Source of the DNA: Candidatus Methylomirabilota bacterium | GTDB lineage: Bacteria; Methylomirabilota; Methylomirabilia; Methylomirabilales; 2-02-FULL-66-22 | NCBI GenBank assembly: GCA_016209725.1 | Contig: JACQVO010000215.1 | Location: 1 to 5,882, forward strand | DNA length: 5,882 nucleotides | Direction of reading: 5' to 3' | Shown here: positions 1 to 5,156 of the stretch, in pieces | Layout of the letters: every line of letters starts with the position of its first letter | Numbering within the stretch: position 1 is the stretch's first letter | Notes under the pieces: model-generated | The model's database searches: none | Told to the model about the DNA's origin: nothing | What the model saw: the letters and a program-made list of their open reading frames with translations, nothing else | Made by a program: the position numbers and the translations under genes

Positions 1-99
1 GAGGTCACGGCCCGGCCCAAGGAGGAGATCGAGGCCGTCATCAAGGGGCCTTTCGCGCCCGGCGGGCGGAGCATCTATAGCTTGCACTGGCCCTTCTGA
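1..99 (+). CDS. 3' end of an unidentified protein (partial)
   Basis: Frame 1 is open from the first base to a TGA at 97-99 and gives 32 C-terminal residues, ending in SIYSLHWPF. The codons are GC-rich, and the frame has the same direction as the sugar epimerase gene that starts 135 bases downstream, so the two may belong to one transcription unit. The fragment has a charged helix-like stretch (RPKEEIEAVIK) followed by a glycine/proline-rich turn and an aromatic tail. I do not recognise a family from so short a tail and assign no function. The start lies outside the window. Confidence 0.6.
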   Translation, partial: EVTARPKEEIEAVIKGPFAPGGRSIYSLHWPF

Positions 100-117
100 G
101 AGGCGGTCAATGTAAGA

Positions 118-203
118 CCGACAACGGACAACCGGCCAACCGCTGCAAGGACGCCGACCGGTTGTCCGTTGCCGGTGGTTCGTATTCCATTGTCTGTTGT
201 CGG
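118..203. repeat. Short inverted and direct repeats of a TTGTCYGTTG unit
   Basis: In the gap before the epimerase gene, 122-135 (CAACGGACAACCGG) is perfectly complementary to 158-171, giving a 14-bp stem with a 22-base loop. A further direct copy of the right-arm core lies at 190-199 (TTGTCTGTTG). Bases 118-130 can instead pair with 191-203 with one G-U pair, and that longer-range stem is followed by the T-rich run CTTTTCATTTT. The two pairings are mutually exclusive because they share the left arm. The stretch could serve as the 3' end of the upstream transcript or be a remnant of a dispersed repeat. No function is shown. Confidence 0.6.
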
Positions 204-224
204 CTTTTCATTTTCCATCGCCAT

Positions 225-228
225 GGAG
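225..228 (+). promoter_or_regulatory. Ribosome binding site fixing the epimerase start
   Basis: GGAG lies six bases before the ATG at 235. The two in-frame upstream candidates are poorer: the one at 169 falls inside the inverted repeat, and the ATG at 223 overlaps this GGAG. The protein family also begins with a beta strand of the type MRLSIVVTT, which matches the start at 235. Confidence 0.6.
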
Positions 229-234
229 TCTTCT

Positions 235-1062
235 ATGAGACTCTCGATCGTCGTGACGACCGCCGAGAGCCGGTTCTCGGCTGTCGCGTTCCGAGGAGAC
301 CTGGCCGGCAACCTCGCCCGCGTCAAGCGGCTGGGGTATCAGGGGGTGGAGCTGTCCTTCCGGGACCCCAAGACGGTGGATGTGGCGGGACTGAAGGTCC
401 TCTTGGAAAAGCACGACCTGCCGGTCGTGGCCCTCGCCACCGGCCGGGCCTGGGGCGAGGATCGGTTGAGCTTCACTGACCGCGATCCGGCAGTCCGGCA
501 GCGGACGTCCGTGCGCGTGGCCGAGTATCTGGATCTGGCCCGCGATCTGAATGCCATGATCATTCTCGGCCTCATCCGGGGGCGCATCCCGGATGGCGTG
601 AAACCGGCCGTGGCACGCCGCTGGGCCCGCGACGCGATCCGGCGGGCCGCGGACACGGGCGCGCGCCACGACATCCGGCTCGTGATCGAGCCGATCAACC
701 GGTACGAAACGAACTTCCTGTACAACATCGATGAAACGCTGGCCTTCCTCGAGGAGGTTGACCGGCCGAACGTCGGGATCCTTGCCGACACTTTCCACAT
801 GAACATCGAGGACGCCTCCATCTCCGGCAGTCTCCAGCGCGCCGGGCGGTCCCTCTTCCATGTCCACGTGGCCGACAGCAACCGGTGGGCCCCGGGGTGC
901 GGGCACCTGGACTTCACCGAGGTGCTGGCGACGCTCCATGCGATGCGCTACTCGGGCTACGTGTCGGTGGAGTGCCTCCCCAAACCCGACCCCGAGAGTT
1001 GTCCCCGCATCGCCATCGCGACCCTGCGGAAGGCGGCGTCGCTCGCGGCGCGCAGGAGATAG
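235..1062 (+). CDS. Sugar (keto-acid) epimerase/isomerase, IolO-like xylose-isomerase-type TIM barrel
   Basis: The 275-residue product is a complete single-domain TIM barrel of the D-tagatose 3-epimerase/hydroxypyruvate isomerase superfamily (AP endonuclease 2 fold). The four expected divalent-metal ligands are visible: Glu152 in VIEPINRYETNF, Asp185 in GILADTFHMNIED, His211 in HVHVADSNRWAPGCGH and Glu246 in SVECLP. Glu152 and Glu246 are the usual acid/base pair of these epimerases. From memory, the N-terminal AFRGDL, the ILGLIRGR segment and the WAPGCGHLDF loop resemble the Thermotoga 5-keto-L-gluconate epimerase IolO, so C3-epimerisation of a keto-sugar acid in cytosolic sugar-acid catabolism is the best guess. 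A generic sugar phosphate isomerase/epimerase is the cautious alternative, because substrate cannot be read from motifs. No other sugar-acid gene is visible nearby; the adjacent upstream gene is cut off. A perfect palindrome starts six bases after the stop codon. Confidence 0.88.
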   Translation: MRLSIVVTTAESRFSAVAFRGDLAGNLARVKRLGYQGVELSFRDPKTVDVAGLKVLLEKHDLPVVALATGRAWGEDRLSFTDRDPAVRQRTSVRVAEYLDLARDLNAMIILGLIRGRIPDGVKPAVARRWARDAIRRAADTGARHDIRLVIEPINRYETNFLYNIDETLAFLEEVDRPNVGILADTFHMNIEDASISGSLQRAGRSLFHVHVADSNRWAPGCGHLDFTEVLATLHAMRYSGYVSVECLPKPDPESCPRIAIATLRKAASLAARRR

Positions 1063-1067
1063 GTCTG

Positions 1068-1093
1068 CCGGGCGAGCCGGCCGGCTCGCCCGG
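1068..1093. repeat. Perfect 26-base GC palindrome just after the epimerase stop
   Basis: Arms 1068-1080 (CCGGGCGAGCCGG) and 1081-1093 are exact reverse complements with no spacer. In RNA this would form a strong hairpin whose innermost bases open as a tetraloop. There is no T tract on either side, so it is not a standard intrinsic terminator. Protection of the mRNA 3' end, a pause site or a protein-binding palindrome are all possible. Confidence 0.7.
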
Positions 1094-1235
1094 GTCCGTT
1101 GCGCTTGCCACGCATTGGGGAATTCACCTGGGCAGTTTTCCTCTCACTACCTGGGGGGATGACGGCGCCCAAGGAGTCCGGCCAGGCGAAGAGGGTTCCG
1201 GCAGGCAGGTTTTCGCCTGCGCTGGCACACGTCCG

Positions 1236-1280
1236 CGGCCTTTTGGGGATCGGCAACCTCCAAAGGGCCGTTGTGTTTTT
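1236..1280 (+). terminator. Probable intrinsic terminator of the epimerase transcript
   Basis: Bases 1236-1248 pair with 1258-1270 over 13 bp, including two G-U pairs, around a nine-base loop. The run 1271-1280 (TTGTGTTTTT) then supplies eight Ts in ten bases. The hairpin lies about 175 bases after the epimerase stop and reads in the plus direction. That distance is long, so it may instead end a separate small RNA or act as an attenuator for the downstream gene. Confidence 0.6.
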
Positions 1281-1385
1281 CCGGCAGTATCCAAGCGGGC
1301 TGGGTTCAATGCGTGCTGCACCGGCTGGATTTCTCACGCGCCACGCTGGGTCTCAATTACGGTGAATGTTCTACGAATAGCCATG

Positions 1386-1448
1386 CCGTTCGTGGTGAGC
1401 CAGTCGAACCACGGACGTCCACCCTTCGACAAGTCTCAGGGCGAACGG
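1386..1448. repeat. REP-like dispersed palindromic repeat
   Basis: This 63-base element is bounded by CCGTTCG (1386-1392) and its exact complement CGAACGG (1442-1448). Inside are two smaller stems, CGTGGT (1391-1396) with ACCACG (1408-1413) and CCCT (1422-1425) with AGGG (1438-1441). The symmetric centre GGACGTCC (1413-1420) lies between them, giving a three-way or cruciform shape. The sequence matches a repeat I know from many unrelated bacterial genomes, of the form CCGTTCGTGGTGAGC...TCGAACCACG joined to CCCTTCGACAAG...CTCAGGGCGAACGG. Spurious translations of it read like PFDKLRANG. This copy departs slightly from that pattern near both loops. Confidence 0.8.
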
Positions 1449-1502
1449 GGGAACTGACGTCACCGTCATTACAGCCAGGAGCATTCAGGGAGGAAAGAAT
1501 CC

Positions 1503-2909
1503 ATGAAGCCATGGGCAAGCAACCTGAGTCTCATCGGGGCATTGCTCTTCCTGGCTTCCGCCTGTGCCACGACCGGCGTGGGGCCGGAGGCTGAGCGACC
1601 GCTACGCGCACAGCACGCCCTGGGAGTTCAGCGCATCCTGGTGTTGGCGGTCTCATTCCCCGATGTGACGGCCCAGCAGTCGCTTGCTCAGATCAGAGAG
1701 CATGTGCTGGAAAGCACCGTTGAATACTACTCCAGGACGTCCCACGGCAAGACCGCACTCACAGGGGAGGTCAAAGGCTGGTTTCGGCTTCCACGCCCTT
1801 TGGGTGACTATCGGGTTTCTCCGTACAACATCGAGGTGGATCGCCGCCGTGTGTGGCGACTCGTGGAAGATACCCTCAATGCCGCCGAGAAAGACGTGGT
1901 CTTCAACCAATACAATCACATCATCATCGTGGTCGGGGCAGATACGAGGCCTGGTGTTGGCTATGGGATGATCGCGTACTCGGCCAATCCCGGCATGTTG
2001 TCGGAAAGGCTCCGTCGCGGCGGCGTGCGCATGGAGAAGATCGCGACACGTGGCGGACAGCACTTCAGTGGAGGCATAATCGTCGTCGCCCAGAACGCCC
2101 ATACGGGTCACATCGTCCATGATCTGGCCCATGCCCTGGGCGGGGTCGTAGGAGGCAAGCGGCCCATCCCTGACCTCTATGACACGGTTCTGCAGGGGAA
2201 GGTCGGTACCCTCACCCTGGAAACCTACCCGAAGTTCACCATTTTCATGGGACCCTGGGATGTGATGTCCCGCCATTTTGTCGAACGGGGACAACCCCCG
2301 CCTGGGATGTCGTCCTTTACGCGTCTGCGCATAGGGTGGATCGGGGATGACCAGGTTGTGGAAGTGCCTCCAGGCGAAAGCCGGGCGGCGATCCTGCGGC
2401 CCCTGGGCGGCGGCCAGGGGACGCTGGTGATCAGGATCCCAGGTCGTTGGGGCACGTATTGTCTGGTGGAGAACCGACACAAGTTGCCCAGTGATCCGGT
2501 GCTGCCCACCAGCGGATTGCTGGTCCTTCAGGTGGATGAGTCAAAGGAAGACGGGGACGGCATTGTGCGTGTGGTGGATGCAAATCCCAAGGCAGCTAAT
2601 TTCGACGCTGCCACCTTCGGCGTCAACGCGGGTCAGACTCCCTCTGTCAACCTGTTGCAGGACGTGGCAATCGAGGTATTGTGGCAGCGGGAGACAGACC
2701 TGGCCGTCATGGTGACCAGGCCGTCCCTCGCTGCGGAAGTTCAGGTAATGGCCAGACGCATTCGGGAGATTGACCATCAATTGAAGGGTGCCCCCCAGTC
2801 CCCCAGCTCCACGCAAGCCAGAGCCGACCTGACCGCCGCCAAAGAACTGCTGCTGCAGACGAAGGTAAGCGATGCCAGGGCCATGCTGGAGCGCATCAGG
2901 TGGCCATGA
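1503..2909 (+). CDS. Exported lipoprotein with M6-type metalloprotease domain, altered HDxxH motif
   Basis: The 468-residue product starts at an ATG nine bases after a strong GGGAGG (1488-1493). Residues 1-20 form a signal peptide ending in LASAC, so Cys21 is a likely lipidation site, with Ala at +2 favouring the outer membrane. The N-terminal part has the M6/immune-inhibitor-A pattern: FPD near 52, a YYSRTSHGK...TGEVKGWFRLP stretch at 75-97 and a hydrophobic strand IIIVVGAD at 140-147. The zinc region reads HIVHDLAHALGG (203-214), then PDLYD (223-227) and MGPWDVMS (249-256), as in M6 proteases. The catalytic glutamate of HExxH is replaced by Asp207, while the zinc histidines 206 and 210 are kept. 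Residues 411-466 look helical and may form a coiled coil. The exported protein gene 89 bases downstream is probably co-transcribed. It may be an atypical protease or an inactive binding protein; the substrate is unknown. Confidence 0.82.
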   Translation: MKPWASNLSLIGALLFLASACATTGVGPEAERPLRAQHALGVQRILVLAVSFPDVTAQQSLAQIREHVLESTVEYYSRTSHGKTALTGEVKGWFRLPRPLGDYRVSPYNIEVDRRRVWRLVEDTLNAAEKDVVFNQYNHIIIVVGADTRPGVGYGMIAYSANPGMLSERLRRGGVRMEKIATRGGQHFSGGIIVVAQNAHTGHIVHDLAHALGGVVGGKRPIPDLYDTVLQGKVGTLTLETYPKFTIFMGPWDVMSRHFVERGQPPPGMSSFTRLRIGWIGDDQVVEVPPGESRAAILRPLGGGQGTLVIRIPGRWGTYCLVENRHKLPSDPVLPTSGLLVLQVDESKEDGDGIVRVVDANPKAANFDAATFGVNAGQTPSVNLLQDVAIEVLWQRETDLAVMVTRPSLAAEVQVMARRIREIDHQLKGAPQSPSSTQARADLTAAKELLLQTKVSDARAMLERIRWP

Positions 2910-2925
2910 TCCATGAGAGGCAAGG

Positions 2926-2945
2926 CTCCATTCACGAGAATGGAG
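2926..2945 (+). other. Stem-loop between the M6-like gene and the next gene
   Basis: CTCCATTC (2926-2933) pairs perfectly with GAATGGAG (2938-2945) around the tetraloop ACGA. It lies 16 bases after the protease stop and is followed by a purine-rich run rather than Ts. It is therefore more likely an mRNA-processing or stability element within a two-gene transcript than a terminator. Confidence 0.5.
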
Positions 2946-2998
2946 GGAGGAGACATCGAACATTTCCCGGCAGGGTGAGTGAGGAAAGGGGGGCTCTG

Positions 2999-3674
2999 AT
3001 GGACACGCGGCCGGTCGTGCGTCGTGTTGCGGCAGTGATCTTCATCGCGACTGCCTGGGGGGCGCAGGCCTGGGGGGCGCCGATTGCGGTGAGCCGGTCT
3101 CCTCGCCGAAGTACCAGGTGGGGGAAAAGTGGACCTGGCGGGATGAAAAGGGGCGGGAGGGGATGGGTGTCGTGCTACAGGCGGAAGGTGACATGGCCCA
3201 AGTCCGGTTGATGACCGGTGACGTGGCCTCCTACGATAAGGACTGGATCATCCAGAAGGTCGTTCGATCCACCGGGGAGGTGGTCACGACCCAAGGCGCG
3301 GGGGCGACGGTAACGGCACGGGTGGGCCAGAAGACACTCGACTTTCCCCTGCAGGCCGGAAAACAGTGGGAGATCGGGGCGTACGCGCAAGCCAAGTCGG
3401 GCCTGGGCACTATGGAGAGATACTTCGAGCGATACCGGGTCTTGGCCTGCGAGGACGTCGCAACGCCCGCCGGTCGTTCCCGGCGCTCAAAGTGGAAGTT
3501 GAACGGGGCATGAGCGGGACGTCGCCCCGGGGAGGCGCCCCGCGCACTGGCACCTATTACCTGTGGTACGCCCCCAAGGTGAAGAACATCGTTCGCCTTC
3601 ACTACGTCCCCTCGCAGTGGTGGAGCGGGGGGCGCCACCTGAATATCGACCTCGTCAATTTCGGGGGCAGGTAG
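2999..3674 (+). pseudogene. Small exported protein of unknown function, broken by two frameshifts
   Basis: Three consecutive frames together give one protein of about 225 residues. An ATG at 2999, five bases after AAGGGGGG (2986-2993), opens a signal peptide (VVRRVAAVIFIATAWGAQAWGA). Near 3072-3077 the sense moves by -1 into a frame giving SSPKYQVGEKWTWRDEKG through ERYRVLACEDVATPAG. Near 3474 it moves by -1 again into SFPALKVEVERG and then TYYLWYAPKVKNIVRLHY, ending at TAG 3672-3674. Each break looks like one missing base. Unshifted, translation from 2999 would stop at 3211 after 70 residues. The repaired protein has a predicted periplasmic or secreted beta-rich body. The CED/TPAG/FPALK and WYAPKVK motifs recall DUF3108-like exported proteins, but I claim no family. 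The second fragment ends in ATGA (3510-3513), so two coupled ORFs are possible but less likely. Assembly error and real decay cannot be told apart here. Confidence 0.72.
3053..3080. repeat. 15-base tandem repeat with two G6 runs in the signal-peptide region
   Basis: GCCTGGGGGGCGC occurs at 3053-3065 and again at 3068-3080, a period of 15 bases, so it encodes a repeated five-residue step (AWGAQ AWGA). Each copy contains a G6 homopolymer (3057-3062 and 3072-3077). The first frameshift of the exported protein maps to the second run or close to it. Confidence 0.75.
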
Positions 3675-3703
3675 GTCCAAAATCAGTCAACCGGGTGATC
3701 CGG

Positions 3704-3730
3704 AAAGGCGAGCCTGAAAGGACGGAGCCT
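3704..3730. repeat. Short imperfect tandem repeat before the palindromic element
   Basis: AAAGGCGAGCCT (3704-3715) is followed at once by AAAGGACGGAGCCT (3717-3730), two versions of one unit of about 13-15 bases. The second copy touches the first base of the long inverted repeat. It may belong to the same element or be chance. Confidence 0.4.
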
Positions 3731-3828
3731 TAGGGGACGTAGTTCGGTTAATTCGGATTCGTTCCAAGGCCACGAGGCGGGATCTCTTGCCTCATTAGAA
3801 TCAGAAGTATCCGAACAACGTCCCCTTA
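3730..3828. mobile_element. MITE/REPIN-like 99-base palindromic element
   Basis: Bases 3730-3760 and 3798-3828 are inverted copies matching at 26 of 31 positions, including perfect outer blocks AGGGGACGT (3732-3740) and ACGTCCCCT (3818-3826). Inside, GAGGC (3774-3778) pairs with GCCTC (3789-3793). The whole folds into one long interrupted hairpin with no coding capacity. It lies between the convergent exported-protein and kbl genes, where a non-autonomous inserted element or a bidirectional transcription barrier would be tolerated. Elements of this shape are typically mobilised in trans by a transposase or a RAYT; none is present in the window. Confidence 0.65.
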
Positions 3829-3877
3829 ATATAGGAGGCGCGGCATGGCTGGACGATCCTGAGACCCCCTCGGGGCG

Positions 3878-5065
3878 TCAAGTCACTTCCATCTCCCGCC
3901 CCACCTTGGCGAACTTTTCCAAGGCGAAGTCCACGTCGGCGTCCTCCAGCTCCGCCGATATCTGGACGCGCACGCGCGCCGCCCCCTTGGGCACGACGGG
4001 ATACGAGAAGCCGATCACGTAGACGCCTTCATCGAGCATCCGCTCGGATAGTTGCGCCGCCAGGTGCGCGTCCCCCAGCATCACGGGGATGATGGGGTGC
4101 TCGCCGGGCGTGATCCGGAAGCCGCTCCGCACCATTCCCTCGCGGAGGCGGCGCGTATTCCGCGCAAGCCGCGCCCGCAGGTCCGGCCGCGAAACGACCA
4201 ACTCCAGGGCCTTCACGGTGGCGGCCGCGACGACGGGCGCCAGGCTGTTCGAGAACAGGTACGGGCGGGAACGCTGCCGCAGGTAGTCGATGAGCTCCTG
4301 CCGTCCCGCCGTATACCCCCCCGAGGCGCCGCCCAGGGCCTTGCCGAAGGTCCCGGTCAGGATGTCCACCCGCCCCATCACGCCCCAATATTCGTGCGTC
4401 CCGCGCCCGTTGGCGCCGAGGAAGCCGACGGCGTGCGAGTCGTCCACCATCACCAGCGCCCCATGCTTCTCGGCGAGGTCGCAAATCCCGGCCAGGTTCG
4501 CCATGGTGCCATCCATGGAGAAGACGCCGTCGGTGGCCACGAGCCGGAAGCGCAGGCCCGCGGCCTCCCGCAGCTTCGCCTCCAGGTCGGCCATGTCGTT
4601 GTTCTTGTACCGGAAGCGCTGCGCCTTGCTGAGCCGGATGCCGTCGATGATGCTGGCATGGTTCAGCTCATCGCTGATGGCCGCATCCTCTTCCGTGAGG
4701 AGCGTCTCGAAGAGCCCGCCGTTGGCATCGAAGCACGAGGAGTACAGGATGGCATCGTCCACGCCGAGGAAGTCGGCGACGCGGCGCTCCAGCTCCTTGT
4801 GGAGCGTCTGGGTGCCGCAGATGAAGCGCACGGAGGAAAGGCCATACCCCCACCGGGCGAGGGCGGCCTGCGCCGCCGCGACCAGTTCGGGGTGCCCGGC
4901 GAGGCCGAGGTAGTTGTTCGCGCAGAGGTTCAGAACCTTCCGGCCATCCTGCAGGACGATGTGGGCGCCCTGGGGGGAGGCGATGAGCCGTTCGTCCTTG
5001 GAGAGTCCGGCGGCGCGCATCTCCTCGAGCTGCCGTGCCAGGTGCTCGCGCATCGGATCAAACAT
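3878..5065 (-). CDS. kbl: 2-amino-3-ketobutyrate coenzyme A ligase (glycine C-acetyltransferase)
   Basis: The 395-residue PLP enzyme cleaves 2-amino-3-ketobutyrate with CoA to glycine and acetyl-CoA, the second step of threonine breakdown, in the cytosol. It is very similar along its whole length to E. coli Kbl (398 residues) as I recall it. Shared blocks include LCANNYLGLAGHPEL, SVRFICGTQ, ILYSSCFDANGGLFETLL, SDELNHASIIDG, ATDGVFSMDG, MVDDSHAVGFLG and RSRPYLFSNSLAP. The PLP-binding lysine is Lys242 in TGTFGKALGGASGGY, with Asp208 and His211 in the DDSHAVG loop. The frame stays open upstream to an ATG at 5125. The start at 5065 is preferred because it aligns exactly with the E. coli N-terminus and has GAGG seven bases upstream. 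It follows tdh by 91 bases in the same direction, forming a threonine-to-glycine operon. The C8 alpha-oxoamine synthase relatives (BioF, HemA) are unlikely given the Kbl-specific blocks. Confidence 0.96.
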   Translation of the reverse strand: MFDPMREHLARQLEEMRAAGLSKDERLIASPQGAHIVLQDGRKVLNLCANNYLGLAGHPELVAAAQAALARWGYGLSSVRFICGTQTLHKELERRVADFLGVDDAILYSSCFDANGGLFETLLTEEDAAISDELNHASIIDGIRLSKAQRFRYKNNDMADLEAKLREAAGLRFRLVATDGVFSMDGTMANLAGICDLAEKHGALVMVDDSHAVGFLGANGRGTHEYWGVMGRVDILTGTFGKALGGASGGYTAGRQELIDYLRQRSRPYLFSNSLAPVVAAATVKALELVVSRPDLRARLARNTRRLREGMVRSGFRITPGEHPIIPVMLGDAHLAAQLSERMLDEGVYVIGFSYPVVPKGAARVRVQISAELEDADVDFALEKFAKVGREMEVT

Positions 5066-5072
5066 GGAGGAA

Positions 5073-5076
5073 CCTC
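5073..5076 (-). promoter_or_regulatory. Ribosome binding site supporting the internal kbl start
   Basis: On the minus strand GAGG lies seven bases before the ATG at 5065-5063. It supports that start over the more upstream in-frame ATG at 5125, whose extra 20 residues (MFSASPRGEAAG...) have no counterpart in Kbl proteins. Confidence 0.55.
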
Positions 5077-5156
5077 GTCGAAGCGGGAACCCTGCGGCTT
5101 CCCCGCGGGGGGACGCTGAAAACACCCGGCCTTTCGGGGGTTGTCAAGCCCTCCCG

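Larger units (their letters stand above)
1063..1502. other. 440-base intergenic region, no convincing gene
   Basis: No frame here has a recognisable protein or a start codon with a good ribosome binding site. The open frames run through hairpins and a dispersed repeat. In order it holds the perfect palindrome at 1068-1093, a structured stretch at about 1180-1280 ending in a terminator-like hairpin, and the REP-like palindrome at 1386-1448. The leader of the next gene follows, with GGGAGG at 1488-1493. Within the structured part, CAGGCGAA (1183-1190) can pair with TTCGCCTG (1212-1219), and GCAGG (1205-1209) with CCTGC (1216-1220), as alternatives. I see no clear promoter, although the lipoprotein gene at 1503 must be transcribed from here if the terminator works. 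Confidence 0.6.

Noticed and set aside
1099..1457. Open frames in several registers across the 1063-1502 gap, such as one containing PFVVSQSNHGRPPFDKSQGE
   Set aside because: That peptide is the well-known spurious translation of the dispersed palindrome. The other frames run through hairpins and lack plausible starts.
3510..3674. A separate 54-residue gene starting at the ATGA overlap
   Set aside because: The same frame upstream of the ATG already encodes a sensible continuation (SFPALKVEVERG) of the preceding protein, so a frameshifted single gene explains more.
3701..3730. A string resembling the c-di-GMP-I (GEMM) riboswitch core (GGCGAGCC ... GACGGAGCC)
   Set aside because: The conserved GGCAAACC and GACGCAAAGCC bases are not met, the expected hairpin between them is absent, and no gene starts downstream on this strand. 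It is better read as a short tandem repeat.
3844..3861. Mini-ORF MAGRS after GGAGG just past the palindromic element
   Set aside because: Five codons only, and it faces the kbl 3' end with nothing to regulate downstream on that strand.
4052..5119. A long plus-strand open frame (355 codons) opposite kbl
   Set aside because: It is the antisense shadow of a high-GC gene. The minus strand encodes an unmistakable Kbl, and this frame shows no recognisable domain or ribosome binding site.
5065..5125. Upstream in-frame ATG at 5125 as the kbl start
   Set aside because: The extra 20 residues have no counterpart in Kbl, and the start at 5065 has a ribosome binding site and exact N-terminal alignment.
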